From positions 27,118-91,117 of the forward strand of contig JBBPIE010000027.1 of NCBI GenBank assembly GCA_038040485.1: a stretch of 64,000 bases of DNA, given 5' to 3'. This document shows positions 8,471 through 17,320 of this stretch, one piece after another. Each line of letters starts with the position of its first letter. The stretch's first letter is position 1. The notes beneath the pieces were generated by a model. It was not told the DNA's origin, made no database searches, and saw only the letters and a program-made list of their open reading frames with translations. Source of the stretch: Onstottus_B arcticum. GTDB taxonomy: Bacteria > Acidobacteriota > Blastocatellia > UBA7656. The translations under genes and the position numbers were made by a program.

Positions 8471-10777
8471 ATGCTTTCGAGTGCTCGTCTTTGCCGGCGC
8501 GACTCAGTCACGCGCGCGAACAGTTTCACCTTCGAACTCCGGTCTCCCGTCACAACGATAACGCGCTTGCTGCTCGCCGTTGTACTGCTCGGTTCCGCGA
8601 TGCCCGGCCTTGCGGCCGCGAAAGCTCCAGCGGGCGGCGCCAAAGCCGAGAAGATCGCGCGCTCGGTGACCATCTATCGCGACAGCTACGGCGTGCCCCA
8701 CGTCTACGGGCCGACCGATGCAAGCTGTGTGTTCGGGTACATATACGCGCAGGCCGAAGACAACTTCTGGCAGATCGAAGACAGCTACATTCGCGCGCTC
8801 GGCCGCGCCTCGGAAGTCTACGGCGAACGGACCCTCGCCGACGACATGCTTAACCGCGCACTGGAAATTCCGCGGCTTGGAAAGGCTGAGTACGACCGCA
8901 CGACCGGCCGCTCGCGTGAGCTAGCCGATGCGCTGGCTGACGGGCTCAATTATTTTCTTGCGCGCAACCCACAGGTCAAACCGCGGCTGATCACGCACTT
9001 CGAGCCGTGGTATACGTTCGCGTTCAGCCGCTTTACGCTTTACCAGCTATTCATCTTTGGCAAGTCGGGCTTGAGGGTTAATGAGATAAAGACCGCCGTG
9101 CAAGCGATCGATTCGGCGGGCGCCGCGGCGGCTTCGACGCAGGGCGCGCTGCTGGACGTTCCGTTGAACATGCCTCTAAACGGCCTCGTTGAGCCTGAGA
9201 GCGAGCCGATCGTCGGCTCGAACATGTGGACCGTCACTCCGTCAAAGAGCGCGAGCAATCACGCGCTTCTGTTTATCAATCCGCACCAGCCGTTCTTCGG
9301 GTCCGGCCAATGGTACGAGGGTCACGTCCACAGCAACGAAGGCTGGAACTTGAGCGGCGCGTCGTTCTTCGGCTCGCCCTCTCCAACGATCGGGCACAAC
9401 GAGTACTTGGGCTGGAGCCACACCGTCAACGATCCGGACATCGTAGATCTGTTTATCGAGAAGTTCGACGACGCGAAGACCCCGCTCTCCTATCGCTACG
9501 GGAGCGAACACCGCACGGCTACTGAATGGACTGATACGATCAAGGTCAAGTCGGAGAAGGGCGTCGATCCGAAGAGCTTCAAGTTCCGCAAGACGCATCA
9601 CGGCCCGATCGTCGCAGTGCGTGAAGGCAAGCCGCTTGCCATCAAGCTCGCGAGGCTTGAAGAAGGCGGCTGGGCCGACGAGTGGTACGCGATGGGCAAA
9701 GCGAAGAACCTGGCCGAGTTCAAAGCCGCGATGGCCCGTTGTGCGATTCCGATGTTCAACGCGATGTACGCCGACCGCGACGGGAACATCTTTTACGTTT
9801 ACAACGGCTCGGTGCCCAAGCGCTCGACAAAGTTCGACTGGTCGAAGGCTGTCGATGGCAGCGACCCCGCGACTGAGTGGCAGGGCTATCACAGCTTTGA
9901 CGAGCTGCCGCAGTTAACAAACCCGAAGACAGGCTTCATGCAGAACTGCAATCAAACTCCCTTCACCACCACTGTCGAAGGCAATCCGGTCAAGGAAAAC
10001 TTTCCTGCTTATATGACTCGCGAGTCGGATAACGCTCGTGCGCGAATCTCGCGGCGAATCCTTTTCGCGCGAGAGAAGTTCACGTTTGACGACTGGACTC
10101 GCGCGGGATTGGATACGACGGTGCTCGAATCGGAGACTTACATACCGCAGCTCGTTGCCGAGTGGGAGAAGCTGAAAGACAAAGACGCCCCGCGGGCGGC
10201 TAAGCTTGCGGATGCTATCGCCGAGTTGAAGGCCTGGGACCACGTCAGCACGATCGACTCGAAGGCGATGACGTTGTTCGCTCTGTGGTTTGAGCGGGGC
10301 GGCAGGCTTCTAGCGCAGAAGGTGAAGGACGACTGGCTAAGGATTCGCGCGCTTGAAGAAGTGACCGCTGATCTGACTCGCGACTTCGGAACGTGGCGAG
10401 TGGCGTGGGGTGACGTGAATCGCTTGCAGCGCATTCAATCGGGCGGCGAGCTTGAGACATTCAGCGATGCGAGGATGAGCCTTCCGATCGCGGGCGCGCC
10501 CGGACCAGTAGGAATCGTCAACAACTTCTACACGCGACCGGTTGAAGGTCAGAAGCGACGCTACGGGGTCGCGGGCACTTCATTCGTGAGCGTGGTTGAG
10601 TTCGGTCCAAAGGTTCAAGCGAGGTCGTTGTTGGTCTTTGGCCAGAGCGCCGACCCGAAGTCACCGCACAACTTCGACCAGGCCCAGTTGTATTCGAAGA
10701 AGGAGTTCAAACCCGCGTGGTTCACGCTCGCGGAGATCAAGGCTAACACCAAGCGGGTGTATCATCCGGGGCAATAG
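8471..10777 (+). CDS. Secreted penicillin acylase family protein (Ntn hydrolase)
   Basis: This 768-residue precursor belongs to the penicillin G acylase / acyl-homoserine-lactone acylase superfamily. The predicted nucleophile is Ser250 in IVGSNMWTV, the GSN-W motif where autocatalytic cleavage separates the alpha and beta chains. The region after the signal begins VTIYRDSYGVPHVYG, a family hallmark, and a second conserved stretch is IGHNEYLGWSHTVNDPD. A hydrophobic export segment (ITRLLLAVVLLGSAMPGLAAA) lies at residues 30-50 behind an unusually long basic leader. The ATG is supported by AGGAGGG eight bases upstream. The substrate (beta-lactam side chain, acyl lactone or other amide) cannot be told from sequence. 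It is monocistronic, with a hairpin after its stop. Confidence 0.88.
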   Translation: MLSSARLCRRDSVTRANSFTFELRSPVTTITRLLLAVVLLGSAMPGLAAAKAPAGGAKAEKIARSVTIYRDSYGVPHVYGPTDASCVFGYIYAQAEDNFWQIEDSYIRALGRASEVYGERTLADDMLNRALEIPRLGKAEYDRTTGRSRELADALADGLNYFLARNPQVKPRLITHFEPWYTFAFSRFTLYQLFIFGKSGLRVNEIKTAVQAIDSAGAAAASTQGALLDVPLNMPLNGLVEPESEPIVGSNMWTVTPSKSASNHALLFINPHQPFFGSGQWYEGHVHSNEGWNLSGASFFGSPSPTIGHNEYLGWSHTVNDPDIVDLFIEKFDDAKTPLSYRYGSEHRTATEWTDTIKVKSEKGVDPKSFKFRKTHHGPIVAVREGKPLAIKLARLEEGGWADEWYAMGKAKNLAEFKAAMARCAIPMFNAMYADRDGNIFYVYNGSVPKRSTKFDWSKAVDGSDPATEWQGYHSFDELPQLTNPKTGFMQNCNQTPFTTTVEGNPVKENFPAYMTRESDNARARISRRILFAREKFTFDDWTRAGLDTTVLESETYIPQLVAEWEKLKDKDAPRAAKLADAIAELKAWDHVSTIDSKAMTLFALWFERGGRLLAQKVKDDWLRIRALEEVTADLTRDFGTWRVAWGDVNRLQRIQSGGELETFSDARMSLPIAGAPGPVGIVNNFYTRPVEGQKRRYGVAGTSFVSVVEFGPKVQARSLLVFGQSADPKSPHNFDQAQLYSKKEFKPAWFTLAEIKANTKRVYHPGQ

Positions 10778-10778
10778 A

Positions 10779-10805
10779 AGCGTAGCCATCGCTTAGCCAC
10801 GCTTT
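10779..10805 (+). terminator. Probable intrinsic terminator of the acylase gene
   Basis: A short imperfect stem (AAGCGTAGCC ... TAGCCACGCTT) starts just after the acylase stop and is followed by TTTTCTTATT. It could also serve the convergent coiled-coil gene. Confidence 0.5.
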
Positions 10806-10807
10806 TC

Positions 10808-11062
10808 TTATTGTTCGTTTGGATCTGCCGAGGGTAGCCGGCGTTCGAATTTCAGCAACTCGTTCTCTAAGCGCAAAGCCATCTTCTCCCGCTCGTGCGC
10901 TTCGTTCTCGGTGACTCGATGAATTTCATAGGCTAGACGTTGAACCACTGCTGTTAGGTCTTTGATTTCTTGGCGCAACTCCTTGATCTCCGTTTTGTTC
11001 TGCTGCGACTCGTGCGCAACGAGCAGCAATCTCTTCAGAAGATCGTAGAGTTGCTTCAGCAT
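10808..11062 (-). CDS. Small coiled-coil protein
   Basis: The family is not recognised. The 84 residues are almost entirely heptad-like and charged: MLKQLYDLLKRLLLVAHESQ, then KTEIKELRQEIKDL, then LENELLKFERRL. It should form an extended coiled coil without membrane segments or a catalytic motif. It starts three bases after the stop of the 58-residue gene upstream, so it is probably the last gene of the recR transcript. The convergent acylase ends 31 bases away. Confidence 0.55.
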   Translation of the reverse strand: MLKQLYDLLKRLLLVAHESQQNKTEIKELRQEIKDLTAVVQRLAYEIHRVTENEAHEREKMALRLENELLKFERRLPSADPNEQ

Positions 11063-11065
11063 AGC

Positions 11066-11242
11066 TTAGGCCGCCATCAACTCCTTCAGCATTGCCCGTG
11101 TCTCGGCCTTTAGCTGATCAATCTCTGCCTGATCCTTCCTCATGTGCTCTATCACTTGATCGATCTCCGCGGAAGTATCGTCTATTGCCAAGGCAATGGC
11201 CTTATCGTCTGAAGGGATATCTGAAGTCAGTGTTTTGTCCAT
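11066..11242 (-). CDS. Small acidic helical protein, 58 residues
   Basis: The frame is open further upstream, but the sequence before the ATG at 11242 only repeats the neighbouring gene in another frame, so MDKTLTSDIPSDDKA is taken as the start. The protein is acidic and helical, with a leucine-poor coiled-coil-like stretch (IDQVIEHMRKDQAEIDQLKA) and ends AMLKELMAA. No family is recognised. Tight spacing with the 84-residue coiled-coil gene suggests the two products are made together and may interact, which is inference. Confidence 0.5.
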   Translation of the reverse strand: MDKTLTSDIPSDDKAIALAIDDTSAEIDQVIEHMRKDQAEIDQLKAETRAMLKELMAA

Positions 11243-11276
11243 CACGGTTGCCTCCAGGCCGTAGTTTACCACTCGA

Positions 11277-11588
11277 TTATTTGAGAGCCCAAGCCTTTTG
11301 GCTGCAAGCACCCATATCTTTGCGCTTGGCGCGAGTTCCACGATAGGAGACCTGTTCTTCAGCCAGCAACGCCGCGTAGTCCAAACAAGCCAGAATGTCA
11401 CCTAGTTCGACTGATGGGTATGCCGTTAGCAACTCGTCGATGGAGTCACCATTGGCGAGCATGCCTAGAATCTGAGAGATGGGGATGCGAGTGCCCTTGA
11501 TGCACGCGTGCCCGTGGCAGACGTTCGGGTCGATCAAAACCCGTTGATGACTCTCCGCGCGATCGTTTCTCAGGCAATCAGCCCTCAC
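11277..11588 (-). CDS. DUF433 protein (orphan antitoxin-like)
   Basis: DUF433 proteins are small HTH-like antitoxins, normally paired with a DUF5615 PIN-type toxin. The core is recognisable: VLIDPNVCHGHACIKGTRIP, then ISQILGMLANGDSIDELL and DILACLDYAALLAEE. The frame opens with GTG overlapping the recR stop by four bases and carries about 15 residues more than usual at the N-terminus and a 20-residue basic tail. No DUF5615 gene follows; two unrelated small helical genes do instead. Compare the complete pair at 48877-49457. Confidence 0.75.
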   Translation of the reverse strand: MRADCLRNDRAESHQRVLIDPNVCHGHACIKGTRIPISQILGMLANGDSIDELLTAYPSVELGDILACLDYAALLAEEQVSYRGTRAKRKDMGACSQKAWALK

Positions 11589-12187
11589 ATTTCGTGGCGA
11601 TTCGTTAGCGCCTTGTGCATGGTCACTTCGTCCGCGTACTCGAGGTCTGATCCAACCGGCACTCCCATCGCGATTCGTGTCACTCGAATCCCAAGCGGCT
11701 TGAGAAGTCTCGAAAGATAATTCGCGGTAGCTTCCCCTTCAGTGTTTGGGTTCGTAGCCAGAATAATCTCTTCGACTTCGCTGGATCGAAGCCGCTCGAG
11801 CAAGCCCTTGATCTTCAAGTTGTCAGGCCCGATTCCGCGGATCGGCGACAGCGCTCCGTGCAGGACGTGATAGAGGCCTTTGTAGTCGCGGGTCTTTTCA
11901 ACCGTCACCAGGTTGTGCGGTTCTTCGACCACGAGCATAACTCGGCGATCGCGCTCCGGGCTGGTGCAATAGCGGCAAGGATTGATGTCGGTGACGTTAT
12001 TGCAGGTCGAGCAGAAGATGATCTTGTCTTTGACTTCGGTGATGGCGGCGATCAACCGCTCGGCTTCTTCGCGATTGATCTTGAGGATGTAAAAGGCCAG
12101 CCTCTGCGCGGATTTGTAGCCGATGCCCGGCAGTCGCTGGAACTCATCGATAAGTTTTGTTACGGGTTCGGCGTAGTCGAGCATCAA
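11585..12187 (-). CDS. recR: Recombination protein RecR
   Basis: RecR, with RecO/RecF, loads RecA at single-strand gaps. The 200-residue sequence has the helix-hairpin-helix start (FQRLPGIGYKSAQRLAFYI), a zinc finger with four Cys (CSTCNNVTDINPCRYC), and a Toprim domain (VMLVVEEPHNLVTVEKT, YHVLHGALSPIRGIGP, EIILATNPNTEGEATA). It follows dnaX and ybaB on the same strand, the conserved dnaX-ybaB-recR order. A 186-base gap containing repeat words separates it from ybaB. Confidence 0.97.
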   Translation of the reverse strand: MMLDYAEPVTKLIDEFQRLPGIGYKSAQRLAFYILKINREEAERLIAAITEVKDKIIFCSTCNNVTDINPCRYCTSPERDRRVMLVVEEPHNLVTVEKTRDYKGLYHVLHGALSPIRGIGPDNLKIKGLLERLRSSEVEEIILATNPNTEGEATANYLSRLLKPLGIRVTRIAMGVPVGSDLEYADEVTMHKALTNRHEM

Positions 12188-12276
12188 TCAAACCGTATGA
12201 ACACGCGCGTCGATCGCGATTGATCCGAGTTTCAGGTTGGTCGGTGATGTTGCGGCTAGTTAGTTTCGAAGACCTG

Positions 12277-12369
12277 CTAACCGCAGAGTCGCTGAGACGC
12301 AGAGCCAAACGCAGAGTTGAAGTTAGGAGACCAGCGTTAACCCTAAACTCTGAACCCTGAACTCTGAAC
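12277..12369. repeat. Half-elements of two intergenic repeat families
   Basis: Between recR and ybaB lie CTAACCGCAGAGTCGCTGAG (the family at 53320 and 61323) and then words of the CCCTGAACTCTGAAC type (the family at 17321). Neither has a matching arm here, so both look like truncated elements. Confidence 0.65.
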
Positions 12370-12373
12370 AATC

Positions 12374-12688
12374 TCAGAACATCCCATCCGGCAAACCCAT
12401 CCCTCCGAGCTTCGAGCCAAGCTTGCCCTTGATAGCTTCATCGGCCTTGCGCGACGCTTCGTTCACCGCCGCAATGATCAAGTCCTGGAGCATCTCGACG
12501 TCGCCAGCCGCTTCGGGGTCGATCTTGAGATCGAGCATTTCCTTTGCCCCGTTCATCGCGACGCGGACGACTCCGCCGCCCGCGCTTGCGTCGACACGAA
12601 TCTCCTTCATGTCGCGCTGCATGTCTTCCTGCATCTGCTTGGCTTGCTGCATCATCTGTCCCAAATCAAAATCACCTGGAAGCTTCAT
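12374..12688 (-). CDS. ybaB: YbaB/EbfC nucleoid-associated protein
   Basis: The 104 residues match the YbaB/EbfC family of small dimeric DNA-binding proteins found between dnaX and recR in many bacteria. Typical parts are LGQMMQQAKQMQEDMQRDM at the start, the VDASAGGGVVRVAMNGA strand region and the LQDLIIAAVNEASRKADE helix. It lies 66 bases after dnaX on the same strand. Confidence 0.95.
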   Translation of the reverse strand: MKLPGDFDLGQMMQQAKQMQEDMQRDMKEIRVDASAGGGVVRVAMNGAKEMLDLKIDPEAAGDVEMLQDLIIAAVNEASRKADEAIKGKLGSKLGGMGLPDGMF

Positions 12689-12754
12689 TGTTCTCGTCCC
12701 CTTCCTTAATCTCAGTTCAACTCGAAAGCCGCGGCGAATAGCGGGTTGGCGGTC

Positions 12755-14596
12755 TCAAACTTCGGGCTTGATCACTTCGATGATCTCGCCGCGAAACTTG
12801 TCTGTAAGCGCGCGCAGCTTGGGATCGTTTTCCGCCTTTTGCCTGGCGCGTGTGCTCTCCTTCTTTTCTTCAGTTGGCTCAGCCGCAGCGAGAGCGCCTA
12901 CTGATACCGACAGCGTTACTTTGTGGCCGAGCGCTTCTCGACAGATCTCCTCGATCGCACGGCGATTCTCGCGATTCTCCAAGCTGGACTTGAACACGCC
13001 GTTCTGATCCGAGTAAGCGACGCATAGACGCTCGCCTTCAACCGTGATGCTGTCGGCGCCATCGAGCGCGGCAATAAAGCGTTTGCCCTTGCGTTCAATC
13101 GCCTGCTTGACCCGCTCGATCGGGGTTGAGGGTTGCGCGGACATCGCGGGTGCGGGCTGGACGTTTGGCGCTTCTGAGACCGGATCGCTATCGAAGACCG
13201 CGCCCTCGTAAGGATCATTCAAGCCGGCAGGGTTTGACGAAGCGCCGGGTTCGAAGTTGCGCTCACGCTGCGGCTTCTGAGAGGTCTCGCCGGGTGCTGG
13301 CGGCTGCGGCTTGGGTGATGTCGTCGTCTTGCTCGAAGCGCCCGACGATTGCGAAGTGACTCGCTTAGCGGGAACTGACGGGCTGCTCGATCTGGAAGGC
13401 GAGTGAGTAGACGGCGGCGCGGTTGCCGGCGAAGCGCCGCTTACTCCGAGCCTTGTGCTGATCTCCGACATCTTGCTCAGCGCGTCTTCAAGCAGGTAGA
13501 GCCTGCGAGCCTGCACAAGCTTCATAAGCCCGATCTCGAGTTGGAACCGCGGCTGTGTCGATGTCCTGATGTCTTGTTCGGTCTTGGTGAGGAGCGAAAA
13601 GAATCGAACGAGATCTTGCTCCGAAAACGACTCGCCGAGCCGGGTGAGCGCTTCGGCCTCGCTCTCGGGCATCTGAACGAGTTCCGCATCGAACCCCGCG
13701 AGCTTGACCACCAGCATCGCGCGCATATGAGTCATCAGTTCCTTGCAAAAGTTTCGCAAGTCGTACCCGCGCGAGACTACTGTGTCGACGATTCGAACGA
13801 TTCGGCTCGCGTCCTGGGCGGCTATGGCCTCGACGGTTTCGTTGAGGGTCTGAACATCGACCAGTCCAAGCGCGGTCGAAACGTCTTCGTCGGCGACTTT
13901 TGAGCCTGAGAAGCTGATGACTTGATCGAGCGCGGACTCGGCATCGCGCATTGAGCCTTCACCCGAACGAGCGATCGCAAACAAGGCGGCGTCGCTGATC
14001 TCGATCCCCAGGTCGCCGGATATGTGGCGAAGCTGCGCAACGATGTTCTTGAGGCTGATGGTACGGAACTCGAACACCTGGCAGCGCGAAACGATCGTGT
14101 CCGGCACCTTCTGAAAGGCGGTCGTGGCGAGAATGAAAACGACTCGCGGCGGCGGTTCTTCGATCGTCTTTAGCAAGGCGTTGAATGCCTGCGGCGAAAG
14201 CATGTGAACTTCATCGATGATGAAGATCTTATGACGGTCGCGCGAGGGAGCTATCGCGATCGAGTTGATGATCACGTCTCGCACGTTGTCCACGCCGGTG
14301 TTAGAAGCGGCGTCTATTTCGATCACGTCCATCGACCGCGAGGCGGTGATGTCATCGCAAGACGGGCAGACATTGCAGGGTTCGATCGTTCCTTCCGTCG
14401 CGCAGTTGAGGGCCTTGGCGAAGATGCGAGCCGTTGTCGTCTTTCCCACGCCCCGCGCGCCCGTGAACAGATAGGCGTGATGACTTCGGCCGCTGGTCAA
14501 GGTGTTCTTGACCGTTCGAGTGATCGCCTCCTGGCCGATAACCTGATCGAACGTCTGGGGCCGGAATTTTCTCGCGATTACTTGTGAGTCAGACAT
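12755..14596 (-). CDS. dnaX: DNA polymerase III tau/gamma subunit DnaX
   Basis: DnaX is the clamp-loader ATPase of the replicase. From the chosen ATG (MSDSQVIARKFRPQTFDQVI) the protein has 613 residues. Visible features are Walker A GARGVGKTTTARI, the four-Cys zinc module (C-x8-C-x2-C-x2-C around EPCNVCPSCDD), Walker B with FIIDEVHMLS, and a long Pro/Ser/Thr-rich linker from about residue 370 to 500 before a C-terminal domain. The longest frame begins 41 residues earlier at 14719 but that extension overlaps repeat sequence and does not resemble the family. I saw no A-rich slippery site, so a programmed gamma form is not indicated. Confidence 0.96.
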   Translation of the reverse strand: MSDSQVIARKFRPQTFDQVIGQEAITRTVKNTLTSGRSHHAYLFTGARGVGKTTTARIFAKALNCATEGTIEPCNVCPSCDDITASRSMDVIEIDAASNTGVDNVRDVIINSIAIAPSRDRHKIFIIDEVHMLSPQAFNALLKTIEEPPPRVVFILATTAFQKVPDTIVSRCQVFEFRTISLKNIVAQLRHISGDLGIEISDAALFAIARSGEGSMRDAESALDQVISFSGSKVADEDVSTALGLVDVQTLNETVEAIAAQDASRIVRIVDTVVSRGYDLRNFCKELMTHMRAMLVVKLAGFDAELVQMPESEAEALTRLGESFSEQDLVRFFSLLTKTEQDIRTSTQPRFQLEIGLMKLVQARRLYLLEDALSKMSEISTRLGVSGASPATAPPSTHSPSRSSSPSVPAKRVTSQSSGASSKTTTSPKPQPPAPGETSQKPQRERNFEPGASSNPAGLNDPYEGAVFDSDPVSEAPNVQPAPAMSAQPSTPIERVKQAIERKGKRFIAALDGADSITVEGERLCVAYSDQNGVFKSSLENRENRRAIEEICREALGHKVTLSVSVGALAAAEPTEEKKESTRARQKAENDPKLRALTDKFRGEIIEVIKPEV

Positions 14597-14739
14597 GGTC
14601 CAAGGCCTCGATATCGGCGAAGGAAAGTGGTCAGGCTCCGGAGAGGCCGCGGCACATCCGCGAACTGCTACCGTTGCTCCGTTCCCGGCCTGGCGGGATT
14701 CGCAGTCGCGCGATTGCACGACGTCCGGAGCCTGATAAG

Positions 14740-14833
14740 AATTGCGGAATGCGGATTTCGGATTGCGGATTCGGAACCGCGAGAACTTTTCTCAATTCCC
14801 AAATCCGCAATCTGCAATCCGAAATCCGCAATC
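14740..14833. repeat. Inverted repeat, ATTGCGGAATGCGG family, copy 1
   Basis: The left arm has ATTGCGGAATGCGGATTTCG and GATTGCGGATT. The right arm has AATCCGCAATCTGCAATCCG and AATCCGCAATC. It lies immediately downstream of tRNA-Ser(GGA). Confidence 0.85.
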
Positions 14834-14835
14834 AT

Positions 14836-14927
<92 letters not shown>

Positions 14928-14928
14928 G

Positions 14929-15016
14929 AATTGCGGAATGCGGATTTCGGATTGCGGATCCGGGAGAAATCCCGGGACCCGAAAAATCCGCAATCTGCAA
15001 TCCGAGATCCGCAATC
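14929..15016. repeat. Inverted repeat, ATTGCGGAATGCGG family, copy 2
   Basis: The outer arms are nearly identical to those of copy 1 at 14740. The inner part differs and forms its own hairpin (CCGGGAGAAATCCCGG). It separates the two serine tRNA genes, lying just downstream of tRNA-Ser(CGA). Confidence 0.85.
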
Positions 15017-15018
15017 GT

Positions 15019-15110
<92 letters not shown>

Positions 15111-15123
15111 GCATGGCTGACTA

Positions 15124-15576
15124 TCACCGCTTTTCGCGAAAAAAGGATTGTATCATCGCGCGCGACTCGGCCTCAAGGATGCCGGCTTCCACGACTACGC
15201 GATGATTCAAGAACTCCGTACTGCAAATCTGAAAAAAAGTTTCAACCGCGCCGGCCTTCGGGTCGCGCGCGCCATACACAAGCCGCTCGATGCGCGCATG
15301 CACGATCGCACCTGCGCACATCGCGCACGGCTCAATCGTCGAATACAACGTTGCCCCAGTGAGCCGATAGTTATTCAGTGCCCGAGCTGCCTCGCGCAAC
15401 GCGACGATTTCGGCGTGGGCAGTCGGGTCGCTCGAGCCAATGACCACGTTGCATCCGCGTCCGATGACTTCGCCGTTGAAGACGACGATCGCCCCGACCG
15501 GCACTTCGCCCGCGAGCCGGGCTGCTTCGGCTTCGGCGAGTGCCAGCCGCATGAATTCTTCGTCTGCTGAGATCAT
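15124..15576 (-). CDS. tadA: tRNA-specific adenosine deaminase TadA
   Basis: TadA converts wobble adenosine 34 to inosine in tRNA-Arg(ACG). The zinc-deaminase motifs are HAEIVALREA (His and catalytic Glu) and PCAMCAGAI (two Cys), spaced as in the family. The ATG at 15576 (MISADEEFMRLALAEA) gives 150 residues and a normal N-terminus. A TTG at 15603, overlapping the methyltransferase stop by four bases, would add nine residues. It is followed by the two tRNA-Ser genes on the same strand. Confidence 0.93.
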   Translation of the reverse strand: MISADEEFMRLALAEAEAARLAGEVPVGAIVVFNGEVIGRGCNVVIGSSDPTAHAEIVALREAARALNNYRLTGATLYSTIEPCAMCAGAIVHARIERLVYGARDPKAGAVETFFQICSTEFLNHRVVVEAGILEAESRAMIQSFFREKR

Positions 15577-15599
15577 CGTGGAAGTTGGGAGATCGAGGT

Positions 15600-16205
15600 T
15601 CAAGCCTTACCCGCAATCACATACATCTTCTCCCGGCCGCCTGCGATCAAGTAGCTCTGCTGCACCGACGAGACATAACGCTTTAAGAACTGATCGAGAC
15701 TGGCTTCATTGAATCGCAACGTGTGGTTGCCAGCTCCCGGGTCGGTCAACACCTTGCCGGCGAAGGAGAGAAATCGCGAACTGTTGGACGAAACGTTGCG
15801 GACGGGCTCGGCGATGATTGCCTGCTTCTTCGCCGCGCGCAGCATTCGATCTACTACTGGCGACGGGTCGGGCAGGAAGTGGTAAAGACTCGCCTGCATC
15901 ACGACGAAGTCGGCTTTCGGCAATTGATCGTCGCTTCTTAAGTCCCAGATCTTCGCGCTCGCGCCTCGCCGTGCGAGCTGCTCGATGAAATTCTCGTTGA
16001 GGTCGAGTCCCGTGTAGTGAACCGATTTGGGCCGCAGGTATCGGCGATAGAGAAACGCGGGCCCGCAGCAAAGATCGAGAACGCTGGAGCCATCGGGAAT
16101 AAGTTCGGCTATCGCGCGATACCGTGAGCCGTAATGCCGGCCGTACAACGCCAGCATCGCGAGCTCGTACAGCGAGCTGCTCCGGTAGATGAGACTCGTA
16201 GACAT
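15600..16205 (-). CDS. SAM-dependent methyltransferase, class I
   Basis: The 201 residues form a Rossmann-type methyltransferase. SAM-binding motif I is SSVLDLCCGPAFLYRRYL, the acidic residue at the end of strand 2 is in YTGLDLNENF, and motif IV-like sequence is FVVMQASLYHFLPD. The acceptor is unknown. It lies just upstream of tadA, with stop and possible TTG start overlapping, and downstream of a GT2 gene on the same strand. Its role may therefore be in small-molecule or glycan methylation rather than tRNA modification, which is inference. Confidence 0.75.
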   Translation of the reverse strand: MSTSLIYRSSSLYELAMLALYGRHYGSRYRAIAELIPDGSSVLDLCCGPAFLYRRYLRPKSVHYTGLDLNENFIEQLARRGASAKIWDLRSDDQLPKADFVVMQASLYHFLPDPSPVVDRMLRAAKKQAIIAEPVRNVSSNSSRFLSFAGKVLTDPGAGNHTLRFNEASLDQFLKRYVSSVQQSYLIAGGREKMYVIAGKA

Positions 16206-16262
16206 TCAATCCTCGTGGGATCGCTCGCTCGTCGAGTGCAGCCGGGACGGCCGCGCTCCCAG

Positions 16263-17288
16263 CTACCGCCTTGCCGAAAGAACCGGAGCCTGGATACTCG
16301 CGTCAGCCGCCGGCGCGTTCAGCACTTCGCGGATCGCGCTCTGCGGTTTTCGATTTACGTTCAAGAAAGTGCGGCCCGTATACTCGCCCAGGATGCCGAA
16401 AAAGATCATCTGGATTCCGCCTACGACCAGAAGCGCCACCATCAGCGAAGCCCAGCCTGCTGTCTCTCTGGTGAAGTCCTCGGGCCACCGCAGACGATAG
16501 ACGACAACCGCGACTGCGAGCATCAACCCAAACACCGCGAACAGCAACCCGAACCACGTCACCAGCCGAAGCGGCTTAGCCGAGAACGACACCGCAAGCC
16601 GCGCCCATACCCTCAACGACTTCCAGAACGTGTAGCTGCTCCGCCCTGCGTAGCGCGGATGGTGATCGACTGGAATCTGAGTGATTCGCGCGGTCACCTG
16701 GAAGAGCAATCCATCCACGTACGGATCGGGCCCTTGGTAGGCGCACACCGTTTCCGCTACTTCGCCTCGGATGATCTTGTATGGTGAAAGGTACACATCG
16801 CGGGGCTTGTCGATGACCCACTCGGCAACCCGGCCGTTGAACCAGCTCCCAAGGTTCTTCCAGAGCTTCTGCTTCTTCGCGCGAAACTCGGCGTAAACCA
16901 CATCAAAGCCTTGTTCGATCCTGGCAAGCAACGCCGGCAAATCGCGGGGATGATGCTGTAAATCGTCGTCCATTATCGCGACGTGCTTCCCGCGCGCAAC
17001 CCGCATCCCCGTGATGATTGCGTTGTCCTGCCCGAAGTTCTTGCGAAGATCGATGCCTATGACGTTCGGTCTGCGCGCGCAAATTGATTCGATGACTGCC
17101 CATGAGTTGTCCGGTGAAAAGTCGTTGACGAGGACAACCTCGTACTCGCGGCCCCCAGGTGCAAGAGCTTCGGCGATAGCGGCGACTAGTGCTTCGAGGC
17201 AGTCTTCGCTGCGATAAACCGGAACGACTATCGAGAGATCGACTTGAAACTTGCGGCCGCGCATTGTTGGAATCTTAGCCATCGTCAT
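16263..17288 (-). CDS. GT2 family glycosyltransferase, polyprenyl-phosphate type
   Basis: This 341-residue enzyme resembles DPM1/GtrB/ArnC proteins, which transfer a sugar from a nucleotide to polyprenyl phosphate at the inner face of the membrane. The GT-A domain starts LSIVVPVYRSEDCLEAL, with DXD-like MDDDLQHHP and LRKNFGQDNAIITGM. Two membrane spans near the end (LVTWFGLLFAVFGLMLAVAV and SLMVALLVVGGIQMIFFGIL) are followed by GEYTGRTFLNV, all typical. An internal ATG at 17264 is an alternative start. The WecE-type aminotransferase lies upstream on the same strand, and the product may be a lipid-linked amino sugar, which is inference. Confidence 0.88.
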   Translation of the reverse strand: MTMAKIPTMRGRKFQVDLSIVVPVYRSEDCLEALVAAIAEALAPGGREYEVVLVNDFSPDNSWAVIESICARRPNVIGIDLRKNFGQDNAIITGMRVARGKHVAIMDDDLQHHPRDLPALLARIEQGFDVVYAEFRAKKQKLWKNLGSWFNGRVAEWVIDKPRDVYLSPYKIIRGEVAETVCAYQGPDPYVDGLLFQVTARITQIPVDHHPRYAGRSSYTFWKSLRVWARLAVSFSAKPLRLVTWFGLLFAVFGLMLAVAVVVYRLRWPEDFTRETAGWASLMVALLVVGGIQMIFFGILGEYTGRTFLNVNRKPQSAIREVLNAPAADASIQAPVLSARR

Positions 17289-17320
17289 CGAGCTTGTCGA
17301 CCAGCGGAAAGTTTAAGGTC

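Noticed and set aside
12755..14596. Programmed frameshift in dnaX for a gamma subunit
   Set aside because: No A6/A7-type slippery run followed by a stem was seen in the gene.
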